Assembly: GCA_902805545.1 (NCBI GenBank)
Contig: CADCTD010000049.1
Span: 1 to 64,000 of the forward strand
Origin: an uncultured Craurococcus sp.
GTDB taxonomy: Bacteria > Pseudomonadota > Alphaproteobacteria > Acetobacterales > Acetobacteraceae
DNA length: 64,000 bases
Direction of reading: 5' to 3'
Position numbers and translations under genes: made by a program. The notes under the pieces are model-generated. The model searched no databases. It had not been told where the DNA came from and was given only the letters and a program-made list of their open reading frames with translations. Positions 1 to 8,389 of the stretch are shown here, in pieces. The first letter of the stretch is position 1; each line of letters begins with the position of its first letter.

Positions 1-1
1 C

Positions 2-1309
2 GCGGCCGCGGCCCGCGACGGCGCCCCGGGCCTGGCGCGCCGCCGCGCCATGCTCGACGCCCTTGCCGCCACCCTGCTGCGCCGGGCCGAGGAGGTCGCC
101 GCCGCCATCGATGCCGATTACGGCGGCCGCAGCACGGAGGAATCCCTCCTCGCCGAGGTGAAGCTTGTGGTGGATGCCGCCCGCCACGCCCGCCGCCACC
201 TGCATCGCTGGGCGACGCCGCGCCGCGCCGCCGTGCCCTTCCCCTTCCTGCCGGCCCGCGCCGTGGAGGAGCCGGTGCCGAAGGGCGTCATCGGCATCAT
301 GGCGCCCTGGAACTACCCGCTCCAGCTCGCCCTGTTGCCGGCGGTGGATGCGCTGGCTGCCGGCAACCGCATCGTGGTGAAGCCGGCCGAGGCGACGCCC
401 CGCACCGCCGCCCTCGTCGCGGCGCTGCTGCAGGAGACGCTCGGCGAGGACATCGCCCGCACGGTGCAGGGCGGCCCCGACATCGCCGCCGATTTCGCCG
501 CCCAGGCCTGGGACCACCTCGTCTTCACCGGCGGCACGGAGACGGGCCGCCGCGTGATGCAGGCCGCCGCCGCCAACCTCACCCCGCTGACGCTCGAGCT
601 GGGCGGCAAGTGCCCCGCCCTGGTCCTGCCCGGCGCCGACCTCGCCCGCGCCGCCCAGGCGATCCTCGCCGGCAAGGCGGTGAATGCCGGCCAGACCTGC
701 ATCGCCCCCGATACCGTCCTATTGGTCGGCCATCGCCGGGAGGATTTCATCGCCGCCTGCCGCGCGACCGGCATCGGCCTGCCGGAGACGGTGATGGTGA
801 ATGACCGCCAGGCCGACCGCCTTGCCGGCCTCTGCGCCGGCGCCAGCCTGACGCCGCTCGCCGAGGACGGTCCCGGCCGCCACCGCGCCATCGCCCTCGC
901 CGAGGCCCCGCCCGGCCATCCGCTGCATGAGGCGGAGCTCTTCGGCCCGGTCCTCGCCCTGCAGCCGCTGCCCGACCTCGCCGCTGCCCTCGGCTGGATC
1001 GCCGCGCGGCCGCCGGCCCTGGCCATCTACCTCTTCGGCGCCAGCCCGGCGGAGCGGGACGCCATCGCCGCCCGCACCCGGAGCGGCGCCATCGTCGAGG
1101 GGCGCTGCGTCGAATATGCCGCCTTTCCGGGCCTCGCCTTCGGCGGCATCGGCGCCTCCGGCTTCGGGCGGCGGAGCGGCGAGGCGGGCTTCCGCGAGTT
1201 CAGCAACCTCCGCGCCCGCGTCTCGCATGGCGGCTGGAGCCTCTCCCGCCTCTTCGACCCTCCGCGCACCGAGCGCGCCCGGGCGATGATCCGCAGGGTT
1301 CTCCGCTAG
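2..1309 (+). CDS. Aldehyde dehydrogenase, coniferyl-aldehyde-dehydrogenase-like (5' end outside window)
   Basis: NAD(P)-dependent oxidation of an aldehyde to a carboxylic acid. The reading frame stays open to the left edge, and the residues before the ATG at 50 look like family sequence, so the true start lies upstream of the window. Counting from that ATG, the oxyanion-hole Asn is in PWNYP (about 88), the cofactor motif FTGGTETG is at about 159-166, the general-base Glu is in ELGGK (about 183) and the catalytic Cys is in NAGQTC (about 217). The ELFGPVL segment follows. The compact length and NAGQTCIAP wording fit the coniferyl/fatty aldehyde branch. The substrate cannot be told from sequence. 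Confidence 0.9.
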   Translation, partial: AAAARDGAPGLARRRAMLDALAATLLRRAEEVAAAIDADYGGRSTEESLLAEVKLVVDAARHARRHLHRWATPRRAAVPFPFLPARAVEEPVPKGVIGIMAPWNYPLQLALLPAVDALAAGNRIVVKPAEATPRTAALVAALLQETLGEDIARTVQGGPDIAADFAAQAWDHLVFTGGTETGRRVMQAAAANLTPLTLELGGKCPALVLPGADLARAAQAILAGKAVNAGQTCIAPDTVLLVGHRREDFIAACRATGIGLPETVMVNDRQADRLAGLCAGASLTPLAEDGPGRHRAIALAEAPPGHPLHEAELFGPVLALQPLPDLAAALGWIAARPPALAIYLFGASPAERDAIAARTRSGAIVEGRCVEYAAFPGLAFGGIGASGFGRRSGEAGFREFSNLRARVSHGGWSLSRLFDPPRTERARAMIRRVLR

Positions 1310-1310
1310 C

Positions 1311-1344
1311 GCGGCTTCCGTTCGACCTGGCTCACGGAATCCGC
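1311..1344. terminator. Imperfect hairpin just after the aldehyde dehydrogenase stop
   Basis: GCGGCTTCCG (1311-1320) pairs with CGGAATCCGC (1335-1344), 9 of 10 pairs, one base after the stop codon. It could serve as a factor-independent or mosaic-type terminator, but no T-run follows. The sequence reaching on to GCTCTAG at 1360-1366 resembles the short palindromic intergenic mosaic elements of alphaproteobacteria; that resemblance is an inference. Confidence 0.4.
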
Positions 1345-1346
1345 CT

Positions 1347-1363
1347 TAGCCTGTTGTTTGCTC
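1347..1363 (+). repeat. 17-bp unit flanking the IS, left copy
   Basis: TAGCCTGTTGTTTGCTC here matches the right-hand copy at 2398-2414 at 15 of 17 positions. Removing the IS and one CTAG leaves the two units in perfect tandem, so the element landed inside a short tandem repeat. Confidence 0.7.
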
Positions 1364-2310
1364 TAGCTGTCGTTGCCAAGGACGTTGTCACTGGTGATGC
1401 GGCTGATGGGTGGTTTGCGGCGGAGTGCGGAGTGAGGCCTGGCTGTGTTGTAGTGGTGCAGCCAGGGGTGCATGGCCTGGGTGCGCTGTGCTGATGAGGC
1501 GAAGGGGGTGGCGTAGGCCCATTCTCGGAGGCTGGTTTGGATAAATCGCTCGGCCTTGCCGTTGGTCCTGGGCGTGTAGGGGCGGGTGCGCTTGTGGCGC
1601 AGGCCATGGGCGACGATGGCGCTGGCGAACAGGCGGCTTTTGTAGGCCGAGCCGTTGTCGGTCATGACGCGCTGGGCGGTGACGCCGTGGGCGCGGAACC
1701 AGGCCAGGGCCTGCTCGAGGAAGGCGGTGGCGCTTTCCTTCTTCTCATCGGCCATGATGGCGGTGAAGGCCAGGCGGGAGGCGTCGTCGATGGCGACGTG
1801 CAAATACTCCCAGCCGGTGCCGCGCCTGCTGCTCTGACCGGTGCGGTTGCCGGTGATGCGATGGCCGACGCCGTCGATCCGGCCGAGCTTCTTGATATCG
1901 AGGTGGATCAATTCGCCTGGGTGCTCGCACTCGTAGCGGACGACCGCGGGCCTCGGGTCCAGCGCCCGCAACCGGCTGAGGCCGAGCCGGCGCAGGGTCA
2001 ACCCGACGGTCGAGACAGGCAGGCCAAGCTGGCGGGCGATGGCCGGGCTGGACCGGCGCTGACGACGCAGCGCCTCGATCCGCTCGACGGTCGCCGCCGG
2101 CAGGCGGCCCGGGCTGCGGAGCGGCTTGGCGGATCGATCACGGAGGCCAGCCTCGCCCTCGGCCGCAAAGCGGTCACGCCACTTGCGCACCGTCTTGGCC
2201 GTGACCCCAGCCGCCGCAGCGACCTGTCCCACCGACCAGCCGCCAGAAAGCCGCTCGACCATCAGCAATCGACCACGCGGCGTGGTTCGGGCATTCTCAT
2301 GGCTGTCCAT
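1363..2310 (-). CDS. IS481-family DDE transposase
   Basis: Cut-and-paste transposase for the surrounding element. The N-terminal third carries helix-turn-helix segments (GQVAAAAGVTAKTVRKW, then the IARQLGLPVSTV region). The catalytic core follows with Asp in HVAIDDAS, Asp in VMTDNGSAYKS and Glu in NGKAERF, the spacing of an rve-type DDE domain. The ATG at 2310 is preferred because the leader starting at 2385 lacks family-like sequence and GGAG lies upstream of 2310. The stop codon TAG is the last three bases of the CTAG target duplication, so termination is provided by the insertion site. Confidence 0.88.
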   Translation of the reverse strand: MDSHENARTTPRGRLLMVERLSGGWSVGQVAAAAGVTAKTVRKWRDRFAAEGEAGLRDRSAKPLRSPGRLPAATVERIEALRRQRRSSPAIARQLGLPVSTVGLTLRRLGLSRLRALDPRPAVVRYECEHPGELIHLDIKKLGRIDGVGHRITGNRTGQSSRRGTGWEYLHVAIDDASRLAFTAIMADEKKESATAFLEQALAWFRAHGVTAQRVMTDNGSAYKSRLFASAIVAHGLRHKRTRPYTPRTNGKAERFIQTSLREWAYATPFASSAQRTQAMHPWLHHYNTARPHSALRRKPPISRITSDNVLGNDS

Positions 2311-2400
2311 CCGGGGCTCCGGGTTGCTGGTTGTTGGCCTCGCAACCACAGCCAACCAACTCAGCCCCGGAGGGACAACCTCCATAGCAGCGACAGCTAG
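1363..2400 (-). mobile_element. IS481-family insertion sequence, complete
   Basis: The element is bounded by CTAG on both sides (1363-1366 and 2397-2400), which fits the 4-bp target duplication with CTAG preference known for IS481. Inside these lie 23-bp terminal inverted repeats, 1367-1389 and 2374-2396, matching at 19 of 23 positions and beginning CTGTCG. About 1.03 kb between the duplications is the normal size of the family. One transposase gene fills the element on the minus strand. Nothing suggests the copy is dead. Confidence 0.88.
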
Positions 2401-2414
2401 CCTGTTGTCTGGTC
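2398..2414 (+). repeat. 17-bp unit flanking the IS, right copy
   Basis: TAGCCTGTTGTCTGGTC. Its last 14 bases recur exactly on the minus strand at 31073-31086, downstream of queC, so the unit belongs to a dispersed intergenic repeat. Confidence 0.65.
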
Positions 2415-2545
2415 AAGCGAATTGCGCCGATCGGGTGGCTCCCCCTGATCGGAGTTTGCTCTGGGGACGCGTCCGCTCGTCCTGGCTCACGCGGCCTGCT
2501 CGGGCCAACCAATCCGATCGGTGATCGCCCTGATCGGGACTCGCC

Positions 2546-2827
2546 CTAGCGGTCCTCGTCGAGCCACACGGCCTCGTTCCGCCGCACCGCGGTCCGCACG
2601 TGGTCGTCCGGCGGGCCGGGGGGTCGGGCCTGGTGCATCGCCCCAAGCATCGGCACCACCTGGGACAGCACCCAGCGTTCCATCGCCGCATCGCGCGCCT
2701 GGAGTGCCCGCAAGGCCGCCCGCATCACCGCTCCGCTCGATTGATAGGCTCCAGAGGCGATCAACGTATCGACGAAGCGCACTTGGTCCGGTGGCAGGGC
2801 GACACATCGCTTCACGGCTTGCGGCAC
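2546..2827 (-). CDS. ParD-like antitoxin, orphan
   Basis: A 93-residue protein resembling ParD (CopG/ribbon-helix-helix) antitoxins, which bind DNA as dimers and neutralise a ParE toxin. The pattern LPPDQVRFVDTLIASGAYQSS followed by AVMRAALRAL matches the N-terminal beta strand and two helices of that fold. The C-terminal half (about 55-93), where ParD proteins wrap the toxin, is proline and charge rich. No ParE frame follows: the gene ends 145 bases before the IS481 element. The toxin may have been lost or displaced, or the protein may act alone. Confidence 0.7.
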   Translation of the reverse strand: MPQAVKRCVALPPDQVRFVDTLIASGAYQSSGAVMRAALRALQARDAAMERWVLSQVVPMLGAMHQARPPGPPDDHVRTAVRRNEAVWLDEDR

Positions 2828-2952
2828 GGCACGTTTCTCCCCGACTTGGAAGCTAGGCCCAAAGATTCGACCCTGTCATCGCCTTTCGAAGCATTCGGCT
2901 GGACTTTGCCCGTGCTGCGTCGCAGCATCCGCCCCAAACAAAGGACACGCCA

Positions 2953-5247
2953 ATGACCGTGGTCACCCCTCCTCCGGGCCGCGAGCTGATGGCCCGCGGC
3001 GCCGAAACCATGTCGCGGGTCATCGACCAGGCCCGGACTCTCGCCGATGTGGCGACGCGCCAGATGGCGCAGCTCGCCCCTGCCGCCCTGCCGCCCAGCC
3101 CGCCGCCGCTGCCTGCCGATCCCTTCGCGCTGCTCACCTCGGCAACGGATTACGCACTGGATGCAACGCAACGCGGCATCCTCTACTTGGACGCGCTGCG
3201 GCAGGCAGGCAACACCTTCTACGAACATGAGGCGGAGGGTTGCCCGCCCGTCCTCTTCTTCCCGTGGGACATGGTGGTGGATGGCCGAACGCTGCCGCGG
3301 CCCTGCAACTATGCGCTCGTCCGCATCCGCAGGCCCGCGGGTGCGGCACCGCAGGACCCGAAGCTCCGGCCCTTCGTCATCATCGACCCGCGCGCCGGGC
3401 ACGGCGCCGGCATCGGCGGGTTCAAGTCGGACAGCCAGGTGGGCGTGGCGCTCCGCCGCGGCCACCCGGTCTATTTCGTCATCTTCTTCCGGGACCCGGA
3501 GCCGGGCCAGACCATCCTCGACATCACCCAGGCCGAGGGGCTCTTCCTGCAGGAGGTGGCGAAGCTCCACCCTGAGGCGCCGAAGCCCGTCGTCATCGGC
3601 AACTGCCAGGGCGGCTGGGCGGTGATGATGCTCGGCGCCTCGCAGCCCGACCTCACCGGCGCCATCGTGCTGAACGGCGCGCCGCTCTCCTACTGGGCGG
3701 GCGAGCGCGGGCGGAACCCGATGCGCTATCTCGGCGGCCTCGCCGGCGGCTCCTGGCCCGCGGCGCTGATGGCCGACCTCGGCAACGGCAAGTTCGACGG
3801 CGCCAACCTGGTGCTCAACTTCGAGAGCCTGTCGCCGGCCAACACCTGGTTCCGCAAGTACTACAACCTCTACGCCAATGTGGACCGGGAGGCGCCGCGC
3901 TTCCTCGAATTCGAGCGCTGGTGGGGCGGCTACTTCCTGATGAACCGCGACGAGATCCGCTGGATCGTCGAGAACCTGTTCATCGGCGACAAATTCGCCC
4001 GCGGCACCATCTCGGCGGGCGGCGGCGCGACCTTCAACATGCGCGCGGTGCGCTCGCCGGTGATCGTCTTCGCCTCGGCGGGCGACAACATCACCCCGCC
4101 CGGCCAGGCGCTGCGTTGGATCGCCGACGTCTACCGCGACGAGCAGGAGATCAAGACGCTCGGCCAGACCATCGTCTACCTGATGCACGAGGATATCGGC
4201 CATCTCGGCATCTTCGTCTCCGGTGCCATCGCGCTGAAGGAGCACACCGAGATCGCCGAGACGCTCGAGCTGATCGACAGCGTGGCGCCCGGCCTCTACG
4301 AGATGCTGATCACCACCGAGGGCGGCAACGGAGGCTGGCAGGTCGAGCTCAAGGAGCGGACCATGGCCGATATCCGCGCCCGCAGCGGCGAGGCGCAGAA
4401 CGAGGCCTTCCCCGCCGTCGCCCGGATCTCGGCGCTGAACCAGTCGGTCTACGACCTCTTCGCCGCGCCGCTGATCCGCCAGGTGACGACGGAGCGGACG
4501 GCGGAGCTGCGCCGGCAGATGCACCCGATGCGGCTGCGGCGCACGCTCTTCAGCGATCGCAACCCGCTGATGGCCCCGGTCGCGCCGCTCGCCGAGCAGG
4601 CGCGGGCGCGGCGGACGCCGGTGGCGCCGGGCAATCCCTTCCTCGCCTGGGAGAGGCTCTGGGCCGATGGGGTGGAGCGCAGCTTCGACCTCTACCGCGA
4701 CATCCGCGACGGGTGGACGGAATACGCCTTCCACGCCCTCTACGGGGCGCTAGGCACCTGGGGCGTGGCGCAGGCCGAGCCGCCCGAGGCCCCGCCGCCG
4801 GAACCCGAGGCGACCGCGCCCGAGGTGCGGGAGGCCCTGGCCCATGTCTCCGATGGCGGCTATGCGGCTGCGGTCATCCGTATGATGGTCCTGCTGGCCC
4901 GGGCTCGGGGCGGCGTGCGGCGCTCCCGCCTGGTGCGCTCCAACGCCATGCTGACGACGGAGCAGCCCTTCGCCGCCATGACCCCGGCCGAGCGCCAGGC
5001 GATGATCCGCCGGCAGACGGTGATCGCCAGCATGGCGCCGGTCGAGGCCCTGGCGACCCTCCCCCGGCTGCTGCCGGACGCGGCGGACCGGGCGCGGGCG
5101 CTGGCGGCGGTGGAGGCCGTGGCCGGGCCCGAGGCGGAGCTCGGCGAGGCAGCCCTCGCCATGCTGGCGCAGCTGCGGACGGTGCTGGCGACCTCGAGGA
5201 CGACCAGGGTGCCGGTGGGGTACGAGGCGGCGGCGATGCCCGATTAG
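2953..5247 (+). CDS. DUF3141 protein, PHA-synthase-like alpha/beta hydrolase
   Basis: 764 residues, typical for DUF3141 proteins, which are related to class III poly(3-hydroxyalkanoate) synthases but have no settled reaction. The nucleophile elbow is GNCQGGW with Cys at about 218, the Cys-for-Ser lipase box of PHA synthases; candidate triad partners are Asp in SAGDNITPP (about 370) and His in EDIGHLGIF (about 420). The N-terminal 50 residues look phasin-like (helical, Ala/Gln rich). A C-terminal extension of about 300 residues with a Pro/Glu-rich linker near 610-630 is unexplained. No acyltransferase or kinase partner is adjacent. Confidence 0.85.
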   Translation: MTVVTPPPGRELMARGAETMSRVIDQARTLADVATRQMAQLAPAALPPSPPPLPADPFALLTSATDYALDATQRGILYLDALRQAGNTFYEHEAEGCPPVLFFPWDMVVDGRTLPRPCNYALVRIRRPAGAAPQDPKLRPFVIIDPRAGHGAGIGGFKSDSQVGVALRRGHPVYFVIFFRDPEPGQTILDITQAEGLFLQEVAKLHPEAPKPVVIGNCQGGWAVMMLGASQPDLTGAIVLNGAPLSYWAGERGRNPMRYLGGLAGGSWPAALMADLGNGKFDGANLVLNFESLSPANTWFRKYYNLYANVDREAPRFLEFERWWGGYFLMNRDEIRWIVENLFIGDKFARGTISAGGGATFNMRAVRSPVIVFASAGDNITPPGQALRWIADVYRDEQEIKTLGQTIVYLMHEDIGHLGIFVSGAIALKEHTEIAETLELIDSVAPGLYEMLITTEGGNGGWQVELKERTMADIRARSGEAQNEAFPAVARISALNQSVYDLFAAPLIRQVTTERTAELRRQMHPMRLRRTLFSDRNPLMAPVAPLAEQARARRTPVAPGNPFLAWERLWADGVERSFDLYRDIRDGWTEYAFHALYGALGTWGVAQAEPPEAPPPEPEATAPEVREALAHVSDGGYAAAVIRMMVLLARARGGVRRSRLVRSNAMLTTEQPFAAMTPAERQAMIRRQTVIASMAPVEALATLPRLLPDAADRARALAAVEAVAGPEAELGEAALAMLAQLRTVLATSRTTRVPVGYEAAAMPD

Positions 5248-5275
5248 GGTTTCCAGCGCAACCTGCCGGGCCTAG

Positions 5276-5306
5276 GCTTCCTTCCAAGCAAAACCGGGAA
5301 GGAAGC
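5276..5306 (+). promoter_or_regulatory. Hairpin enclosing the ribosome binding site of the deacylase gene
   Basis: A perfect 10-bp stem, GCTTCCTTCC (5276-5285) with GGAAGGAAGC (5297-5306), closes an 11-base loop. The 3' arm is the only purine-rich Shine-Dalgarno candidate and ends 5 bases before the ATG at 5312. Folding would hide it, so translation may be controlled by melting or by ribosomes arriving from the upstream gene. It could also act as a weak terminator. Confidence 0.5.
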
Positions 5307-5311
5307 GGGCC

Positions 5312-7012
5312 ATGGCAGAGGATCTGGTCATCCGCGGCGGCACCATCGTCGATGGCAGCGGCGGCGCGGGCTATGTCGCCGACCTGGCGATCAGCGACGG
5401 GCGGATCAGCGCGATCGGCCCCGACCTGCCGCGCGGGCGCGAGGAGATCGACGCCCGCGGCCGGCTGGTGACGCCGGGCTTCGTCGATATCCACACCCAT
5501 TACGATGGCCAGGCGGTGTGGGACAGCCACCTGGCGCCGTCGGCCATCCATGGCGTGACGACGGCGGTCATGGGCAATTGCGGCGTCGGCTTCGCGCCGG
5601 TGCATCCCGGGCAGGAGATGAAGCTCATCGAGCTGATGGAGGGGGTGGAGGACATCCCCGCCCCCGTCCTGTCGCAGGGGCTGAACTTCACCTGGGAAAG
5701 TTTCTCCGAGTATCTCGCGGTGCTGGATGGCAAGCCGCGCGACATCGATATCTGCGCGCTGGTGCCGCATGCCGCCGTCCGCGTCTATGTCATGGGCGAG
5801 CGGGCGCTGGCGCTGGAGCCGGCGAACCAGGGCGACATCGCCGCCATGCGGCAGATCGTGGCCGAGGCGGTGCGGGCCGGGGCCTTCGGCTTCTCGACCA
5901 GCCGCACCATCAGCCACAAGACGCTGAAGGGCGACCCGACGCCGACGCTCCGTGCCCAGGAGGACGAGCTGACGGGCATCGCGCTCGGGCTGAAGGAGGT
6001 CGGCGCCGGTTTCCTCGAGGTGGTGTCGGACTTCAACCTGCCGGATGCGGCCACCGAATTCGCCATGCTGCGGCGCGTCGCCGAGGCCTGCGGGCGGCCG
6101 ATGGTCTTCTCGCTCACGCAGCGGCACGACCGGACCGAGGTGTGGCGCGAGCTGCTGGCACTGTCGAACAAGGCGGCGGCGGAGGGGGTGAGCATCCGCC
6201 CGGTCTTCCCGCCGCGGCCGATCGGCATCCTGATGGGGCTGCTCGGCAGCCAGAACCCCTTCAGCGGGGCGCCGAGCTACAAGGCCATCGCGCATCTGCC
6301 GGTGCCGGAGCGCGTCGCGGCGATGCGCGAGCCGGAGCTCAGGGCGCGCATCCTCGGCGAGGACCGCATCTCCGGCAGCAATTTTCCGCTCATCACCCGC
6401 CTCTCCTTCGAGCGGATGTTCCCCTTCGGCGATCCGCCGGACTATGCGCCGCACCGCGAGACGAGCGTCGCCGCCGAGGCGGCGCGGCAGGGCCGCAGCG
6501 CGGAGGAGGTTGCCTATGACATGCTGCTGGCGAATGAGGGACAGAACTTCCTCTTCTGTCCGCTGACCAACTACGCCGACTACACGCTCGACGCTTCGCG
6601 CGAGCTGCTGCGGCACCCGAACACCATCGTCGGCCTCTCCGACGGCGGGGCGCATGTCGGCTTCATCTCCGATGGCAGCTTCCCGACCTTCCTGCTGAGC
6701 TACTGGGGCAAGCAGCGCGGCCTGCCGATCGAGGAGCTGATCCGGCGCCAGACCAGCGACACGGCGCGGGCGGCGGGGCTCGGCGATCGCGGGCTGCTGC
6801 GACCGGGGATGCGGGCCGACATCAACGTCATCGACCTCGACGCGCTCGCGCTCGACCGGCCGGGGATGCTCTACGACCTGCCGGCCGGCGGGCGGCGGCT
6901 GATGCAGCGGGCGCGCGGCTACGAGGCGACGATCGTCGCCGGCGAGGTCACCTATCGCCATGGCGAGCCGACCGGCGCGCTGCCGGGCAAGCTCGTGCGG
7001 TGCGGCGCCTGA
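5312..7012 (+). CDS. N-acyl-D-amino-acid deacylase family amidohydrolase
   Basis: Zinc-dependent hydrolase of the amidohydrolase superfamily, D-aminoacylase branch, which frees D-amino acids from N-acyl or related amides. 566 residues. Metal-site motifs are FVDIHTHYDGQ (His about 61 and 63), the metal-bridging Cys in GNCGVGF (about 90) and the conserved Asp in LSDGGAHV (about 444). The N-terminal IRGGTIVDGSG and C-terminal RPGMRADINVID segments form the usual beta sandwich. A RidA gene starts 1 base after the stop, suggesting one transcript. Confidence 0.88.
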   Translation: MAEDLVIRGGTIVDGSGGAGYVADLAISDGRISAIGPDLPRGREEIDARGRLVTPGFVDIHTHYDGQAVWDSHLAPSAIHGVTTAVMGNCGVGFAPVHPGQEMKLIELMEGVEDIPAPVLSQGLNFTWESFSEYLAVLDGKPRDIDICALVPHAAVRVYVMGERALALEPANQGDIAAMRQIVAEAVRAGAFGFSTSRTISHKTLKGDPTPTLRAQEDELTGIALGLKEVGAGFLEVVSDFNLPDAATEFAMLRRVAEACGRPMVFSLTQRHDRTEVWRELLALSNKAAAEGVSIRPVFPPRPIGILMGLLGSQNPFSGAPSYKAIAHLPVPERVAAMREPELRARILGEDRISGSNFPLITRLSFERMFPFGDPPDYAPHRETSVAAEAARQGRSAEEVAYDMLLANEGQNFLFCPLTNYADYTLDASRELLRHPNTIVGLSDGGAHVGFISDGSFPTFLLSYWGKQRGLPIEELIRRQTSDTARAAGLGDRGLLRPGMRADINVIDLDALALDRPGMLYDLPAGGRRLMQRARGYEATIVAGEVTYRHGEPTGALPGKLVRCGA

Positions 7013-7013
7013 A

Positions 7014-7403
7014 GTGGCCGATATCGAGCGCTTCGCACCGCCGACGGACGGGCGCCCCTTCCCGCCCCTCTCCGTCGCGGTGCGGCACGGGCGGACGCTC
7101 TACGTCTCCGGCATCGGCCCCTATGCGCCGGACGGCAGCCTCGCCGTGGGCGATTTCGCGGCGCAATTCGCCGAAGTCATCAAGTCGCTCCACGCCATCC
7201 TCGCCGAGGCGGGCACGGATATGTCGGCGATCATCAAGACCAATGTGCTGCTGACCCGGGCCGAGGATGTGCGGGAGATGAACCGGCTTTATGCTGCCGC
7301 CTTCCCGCCCGCGCATCTGCCGGCTCGGACGACCTGCGTGGTTGCCGCCCTGCCCGTGCCGGAATTCCTGCTCGAGATCGAATGCGTGGTCGCGCTCGGC
7401 TGA
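7014..7403 (+). CDS. RidA family enamine/imine deaminase-like protein
   Basis: 129 residues. RidA proteins hydrolyse reactive enamine/imine intermediates; catabolic paralogues often act on a pathway intermediate. The GTG at 7014 is chosen because it follows the deacylase stop directly and gives the right length; upstream in-frame ATGs lie inside that gene. GRTLYVSG near the N-terminus, the Arg in HLPARTTCVVAALP and the Glu in LEIECVV are the expected binding residues. The stop overlaps the next gene's ATG (TGATG). Confidence 0.85.
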   Translation: MADIERFAPPTDGRPFPPLSVAVRHGRTLYVSGIGPYAPDGSLAVGDFAAQFAEVIKSLHAILAEAGTDMSAIIKTNVLLTRAEDVREMNRLYAAAFPPAHLPARTTCVVAALPVPEFLLEIECVVALG

Positions 7404-8389
7404 TGCGTGCCGTCTGGTACACGCGGACCGGCCCGGCGCGGGAGGTGCTGGAGTTCGGCGAGCGGCCGCTGCCCGATCCGGCGCCCGGCGAGGTCCGCGT
7501 GCGGCTGGAGGCCTCGGGCGTCAACCCGGCGGATACCTACCGGCGCGCCGGGACCTCCTACGCCAATGAGTGGCCGCTCATCATCCCGAACAGCGACGGT
7601 GCGGGCGTGGTGGAGGCGCTCGGCGAGGGTGCGCCGGCCGGGCTGCTCGGGCAGCGCGTCTGGCTCTACAACGCGCAGCGTGGGCGGCCCTTCGGCACGG
7701 CGGCGGAGTTCACCTGCGTGCCGGCCGAGAATGTCATCGAATTGCCGGAGGGAACTTCATTCGAGATCGGCGCCTGCCTCGGCATCCCGGCGATGACGGC
7801 GCATCGCTGCCTCTTCGCCGACGGGCCGGTGACGGGGCTGCGCGTGCTGGTATCGGGTGGCGGCGGCGCGGTCGGCAACTACGCCGTGCAGCTTGCCCGA
7901 TGGGGCGGCGCGGCCTGGGTCGGCGCCACGGCGAGCGGCGGGTGGAAGAGCGAGGATGCGGCGGCCGCCGGGGCGGATGCCGTCTTCGACTACCGGGCGC
8001 CGGATTGCGCGGCAGGGATCATGGCAGCAACGGGCGGCGTCGACCGCATCGTCGAGGTCGATGTCGCCGGCAACCTCGCCCTCTGGTCGGAGGTGGTGGC
8101 GCTGAACGGCAGCGTCATCGGCTATGCCAGCCGCGGTGGCCCGGTGCCCGCCATTCCCGTCTCCGCCGTGCTGATGCGGAAGAACGTCAACCTGCGCGGC
8201 GTCGTGCTGAACAGCGCGCCGGCCGCGGCGCGGCGCCAGGCGATGGAGGAGATCAATGCCTGGCTGCGGGAGGCACCGCGGCTGCACCGCATCGCCGCCA
8301 CCTTCCCGCTCGCCGGGACGGCGGCCGCGCATGAGGCCGTGGAATCCGGCAGCAAGCGCGGCACCGTCGTGGTTCTCCCTAGCCGCTGA
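7403..8389 (+). CDS. NADPH:quinone oxidoreductase-like MDR family protein
   Basis: 328-residue medium-chain dehydrogenase/reductase of the zinc-free quinone oxidoreductase type. The N-terminal GroES-like domain (about 1-120) contains SGVNPADTYRRAG, and the Rossmann domain has VSGGGGAVGNYAVQLA at about 145-160. The zinc-ligand Cys cluster of alcohol dehydrogenases is absent. ATG at 7403 shares its A with the ridA stop, implying translational coupling in the deacylase-RidA-reductase unit. Its 3' end overlaps the convergent SDR gene by 11 bases. Confidence 0.87.
   Translation: MRAVWYTRTGPAREVLEFGERPLPDPAPGEVRVRLEASGVNPADTYRRAGTSYANEWPLIIPNSDGAGVVEALGEGAPAGLLGQRVWLYNAQRGRPFGTAAEFTCVPAENVIELPEGTSFEIGACLGIPAMTAHRCLFADGPVTGLRVLVSGGGGAVGNYAVQLARWGGAAWVGATASGGWKSEDAAAAGADAVFDYRAPDCAAGIMAATGGVDRIVEVDVAGNLALWSEVVALNGSVIGYASRGGPVPAIPVSAVLMRKNVNLRGVVLNSAPAAARRQAMEEINAWLREAPRLHRIAATFPLAGTAAAHEAVESGSKRGTVVVLPSR

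Noticed and set aside
1537-2400. Plus-strand frame of 287 codons inside the IS element
   Set aside because: Antisense to the transposase; repetitive Gly/Ala/Arg composition without any motif.
5276-5306. Stem before the deacylase gene as a riboswitch
   Set aside because: It is a single short hairpin with no conserved aptamer features; reported only as a ribosome-site hairpin.
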